From the NCBI GenBank assembly GCA_002340325.1, contig DDLV01000089.1, positions 1-15,759 on the forward strand: a stretch of DNA of 15,759 nt, given 5' to 3'. This DNA comes from Glaciecola sp. UBA2563 (GTDB taxonomy: Bacteria > Pseudomonadota > Gammaproteobacteria > Enterobacterales > Alteromonadaceae). Both the position numbers and the translations under genes were made by a program. Of the stretch, positions 14,274-15,759 are shown one piece after another. The notes below the pieces were generated by a model. The model did not search any database, was not told the DNA's origin, and worked only from the letters and a program-made list of their open reading frames with translations. Numbering within the stretch: the first letter of the stretch is position 1; every line of letters starts with the position of its first letter.

Positions 14274-15647
14274 ATGGATTGGCTTAGCATTTTACCCCCA
14301 ATAATCGCCATTGCGGTCGTCATATGGAAAAAGGAAGTTGTACTTGCGTTACTTGTTGCTGTGCTTTCGGCAGAGTGTCTTATCATTTTGACAACTGGGA
14401 CGAGTAATATTCTCCTAACGCCAATCAATATGGTTGAACGTGTAATTAGCACGGTTACCAGCGGCGGTAATGCAAGGATCTTACTGTTTAGCCTGCTTGT
14501 CGGGGCATTACTTGCGTTTATTCGAGATTCAGGCGGTGTCAGCGCGTTTGTAGACAAATTGATCAACAGCGGCTTTGTCAATAACAAACGCAGAGCCGGT
14601 GGAGTGACGATGCTGACCGGCGTCGTGGTGTTTATTGAATCGAACTTAAGTGTGCTAGCAAGTGGGATTATGGCGAGAGGGCTTTTTGATAGGTTTAAGA
14701 TGTCAAGAGCGCGCCTTGCATATGTGATTGACTCGACATCAGCCCCCATTTGTATATTGATACTCGTTAATGGCTGGGGCGCCTATATTCTCTCATTGCT
14801 GAGTATCTATAATTTAGACGTCAATCTCATTGTACTTTTATGGTCGACAGTCCCCTTTAACTTTTATGCGTTGCTCACGCTTGTCGTTGTGATGTATACC
14901 GTTGCAACGGACAAAGTACATGGCCCGATGATAGATGCTGAAAAACGCCTCGAAAAAGTTAATACAAAGGTTGTCGTGCATGAATCAACTAAAAGCCGGT
15001 TTATGTTGTTGCCGCTGTTGACCATGATTGTAGGCACTGTGTTTTTTATGTTGTGGACCGGTGAAGGGGATTTTACCAAAGGTAGCGGCAGTAAATCAGT
15101 GCTTTATGCGACGTTTCTATCCTGTATCGTTGGATATAGCATGCTGACACTCTCCGGCAAGTTTGATCATAAGGCAAGCATGAAAATTGGTTTCGCTGGC
15201 ATGAGCGAGCTATTACCACTGGTTGCAATAGTTTTGCTATCAATTACGCTAGGCGCAAGTTTAAAAGTATTGGGGACAGGCGTTTTTGTCGCCGGCATTG
15301 TAGGGGAGCATCTCGCCACATTCCTTATATTGCCTGCACTTTTTGTTGCAGGAGCCATTATATCATTCACCACCGGCACGTCCTGGGGAACATTCGCAAT
15401 ACTCATTCCAATTGGAATACCATTGGCGCAAACTACGGGTTTACCCTTTGAGCTGGTGCTGGCAGCAATTCTTGGAGGAGGCATTTTTGGCGATCATTGT
15501 TCTCCCATTTCTGACACCACAGTTATTTCGTCACTTGCAGCAGGCTGCGATTTACTCACGCATGTAAAGACACAGTTACCCTATGCCATTTCTGTGGGTA
15601 TCTTTACAATAGTGCTTTATACATTGATAGGTTTATTTGTGGTTTAA
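14274..15647 (+). CDS. NhaC-like Na+/H+ antiporter family protein
   Basis: An inner-membrane secondary transporter of 457 residues with about 11-12 hydrophobic helices. Family landmarks are the LFSLLVGALLAFIRDSGG segment (about 70-87), VVVFIESNLSVLASG near 120, DSTSAPICI (about 155-163), SFTTGTSWGTFAILIPIGIPLA (split, about 365-386), and the highly characteristic FGDHCSPISDTTVISS near 410. These define the NhaC/Na+-H+ antiporter family, which also contains tetracycline-efflux-like members, so the transported ion or substrate is not certain. Exchange of internal sodium for protons would suit a marine host. ATG 14274 encodes MDWLSILPP and enters the first helix almost directly. It has no obvious functional link to the pse operon. 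Confidence 0.9.
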   Translation: MDWLSILPPIIAIAVVIWKKEVVLALLVAVLSAECLIILTTGTSNILLTPINMVERVISTVTSGGNARILLFSLLVGALLAFIRDSGGVSAFVDKLINSGFVNNKRRAGGVTMLTGVVVFIESNLSVLASGIMARGLFDRFKMSRARLAYVIDSTSAPICILILVNGWGAYILSLLSIYNLDVNLIVLLWSTVPFNFYALLTLVVVMYTVATDKVHGPMIDAEKRLEKVNTKVVVHESTKSRFMLLPLLTMIVGTVFFMLWTGEGDFTKGSGSKSVLYATFLSCIVGYSMLTLSGKFDHKASMKIGFAGMSELLPLVAIVLLSITLGASLKVLGTGVFVAGIVGEHLATFLILPALFVAGAIISFTTGTSWGTFAILIPIGIPLAQTTGLPFELVLAAILGGGIFGDHCSPISDTTVISSLAAGCDLLTHVKTQLPYAISVGIFTIVLYTLIGLFVV

Positions 15648-15759
15648 TCTCTGGCAAAAAAGAAAAAGGGAAGTTATGTTCTGTTCAAGTGTTGCTAAGC
15701 TTCTACGATGTTGATTTACAGTTGATTGTAGGTATTCGTAATTTGAAAGCTTCGAAAAC
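15648..15759. other. Terminal intergenic stretch with no supported gene
   Basis: No gene, RNA or terminator is supported. It contains a ribosome-site-like AAAAAGGGAAG (15664-15673) before ATG 15676, whose frame stops after 12 codons. The segment ATTTGAAAG close to the end matches the inner arm end of repeat copy 3, but what follows (CTTCG) is not the repeat core before the window stops. Confidence 0.4.

Noticed and set aside
15664..15714. ATG 15676 with a strong upstream AAAAAGGGAAG, giving a 12-codon frame
   Set aside because: Too short to support as a gene, with no attenuator or following gene visible before the window ends.
15741..15759. Possible start of a fourth repeat (ATTTGAAAG)
   Set aside because: Only nine bases match and the expected TCGCT core is not next; the window ends before it can be judged.
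1..15759. CRISPR array, tRNA, rRNA, integrase, complete insertion sequence
   Set aside because: No spaced direct repeats of CRISPR type, tRNA-like cloverleaf, rRNA segment, transposase or recombinase gene was recognised.

Overview
The window looks like chromosomal DNA of a marine gammaproteobacterium, most likely of the Alteromonadales (Alteromonas/Glaciecola-like). This rests on the moderately AT-rich composition, the gene families (SSS symporter, NhaC-like antiporter, GGDEF, dCache sensor, pseudaminic acid genes) and a short structured intergenic repeat whose translated core I associate from memory with Alteromonadaceae. The taxonomic call is inference; no rRNA or other marker gene is present.

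Layout. 1-260: intergenic, starting inside a structured repeat (copy 1). 261-3151 (+): a six-helix membrane diguanylate cyclase, then a membrane-anchored periplasmic dCache-type sensor that stops where a chemoreceptor would enter its second membrane helix. 3191-6956 (-): in transcription order a secreted lysozyme-like protein of unknown function, alanine racemase (alr) and a sodium:solute symporter, with a 118-bp MITE-like repeat (copy 3) between alr and the symporter. 7087-11545 (+): a tightly packed operon pseF - pseG - methyltransferase - WbqC-family gene - pseI, whose last four genes overlap at their junctions. 11546-11756: a gap filled mostly by repeat copy 2. 11757-13163 (+): an FAD-dependent, amine-oxidase-like protein. 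13260-14219 (-): a probable GT-B-like glycosyltransferase. 14274-15647 (+): an NhaC-like antiporter. 15648-15759: no supported gene.

How the genes fit together. PseG, PseI and PseF catalyse the last three steps of CMP-pseudaminic acid synthesis (UDP-sugar hydrolysis, condensation with phosphoenolpyruvate, CMP activation). The early enzymes PseB and PseC and the acetyltransferase PseH are not here, so precursor must come from elsewhere or the product differs. The methyltransferase, WbqC-like protein, FAD enzyme and putative glycosyltransferase are plausible tailoring or transfer functions for the same glycan (flagellin, LPS or capsule). The alr/lysozyme-like/symporter group may concern peptidoglycan or D-amino acid metabolism, but that link rests on proximity only.

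The most notable observations are: (i) three members of a structured repeat family with a shared plan and different but self-complementary arms; (ii) a four-unit 12-bp tandem array in the WbqC-like gene, apparently grown from its first conserved strand; (iii) an orphan chemoreceptor-type sensor with no output domain; and (iv) the split pse pathway with a candidate nonulosonate transferase next to it.
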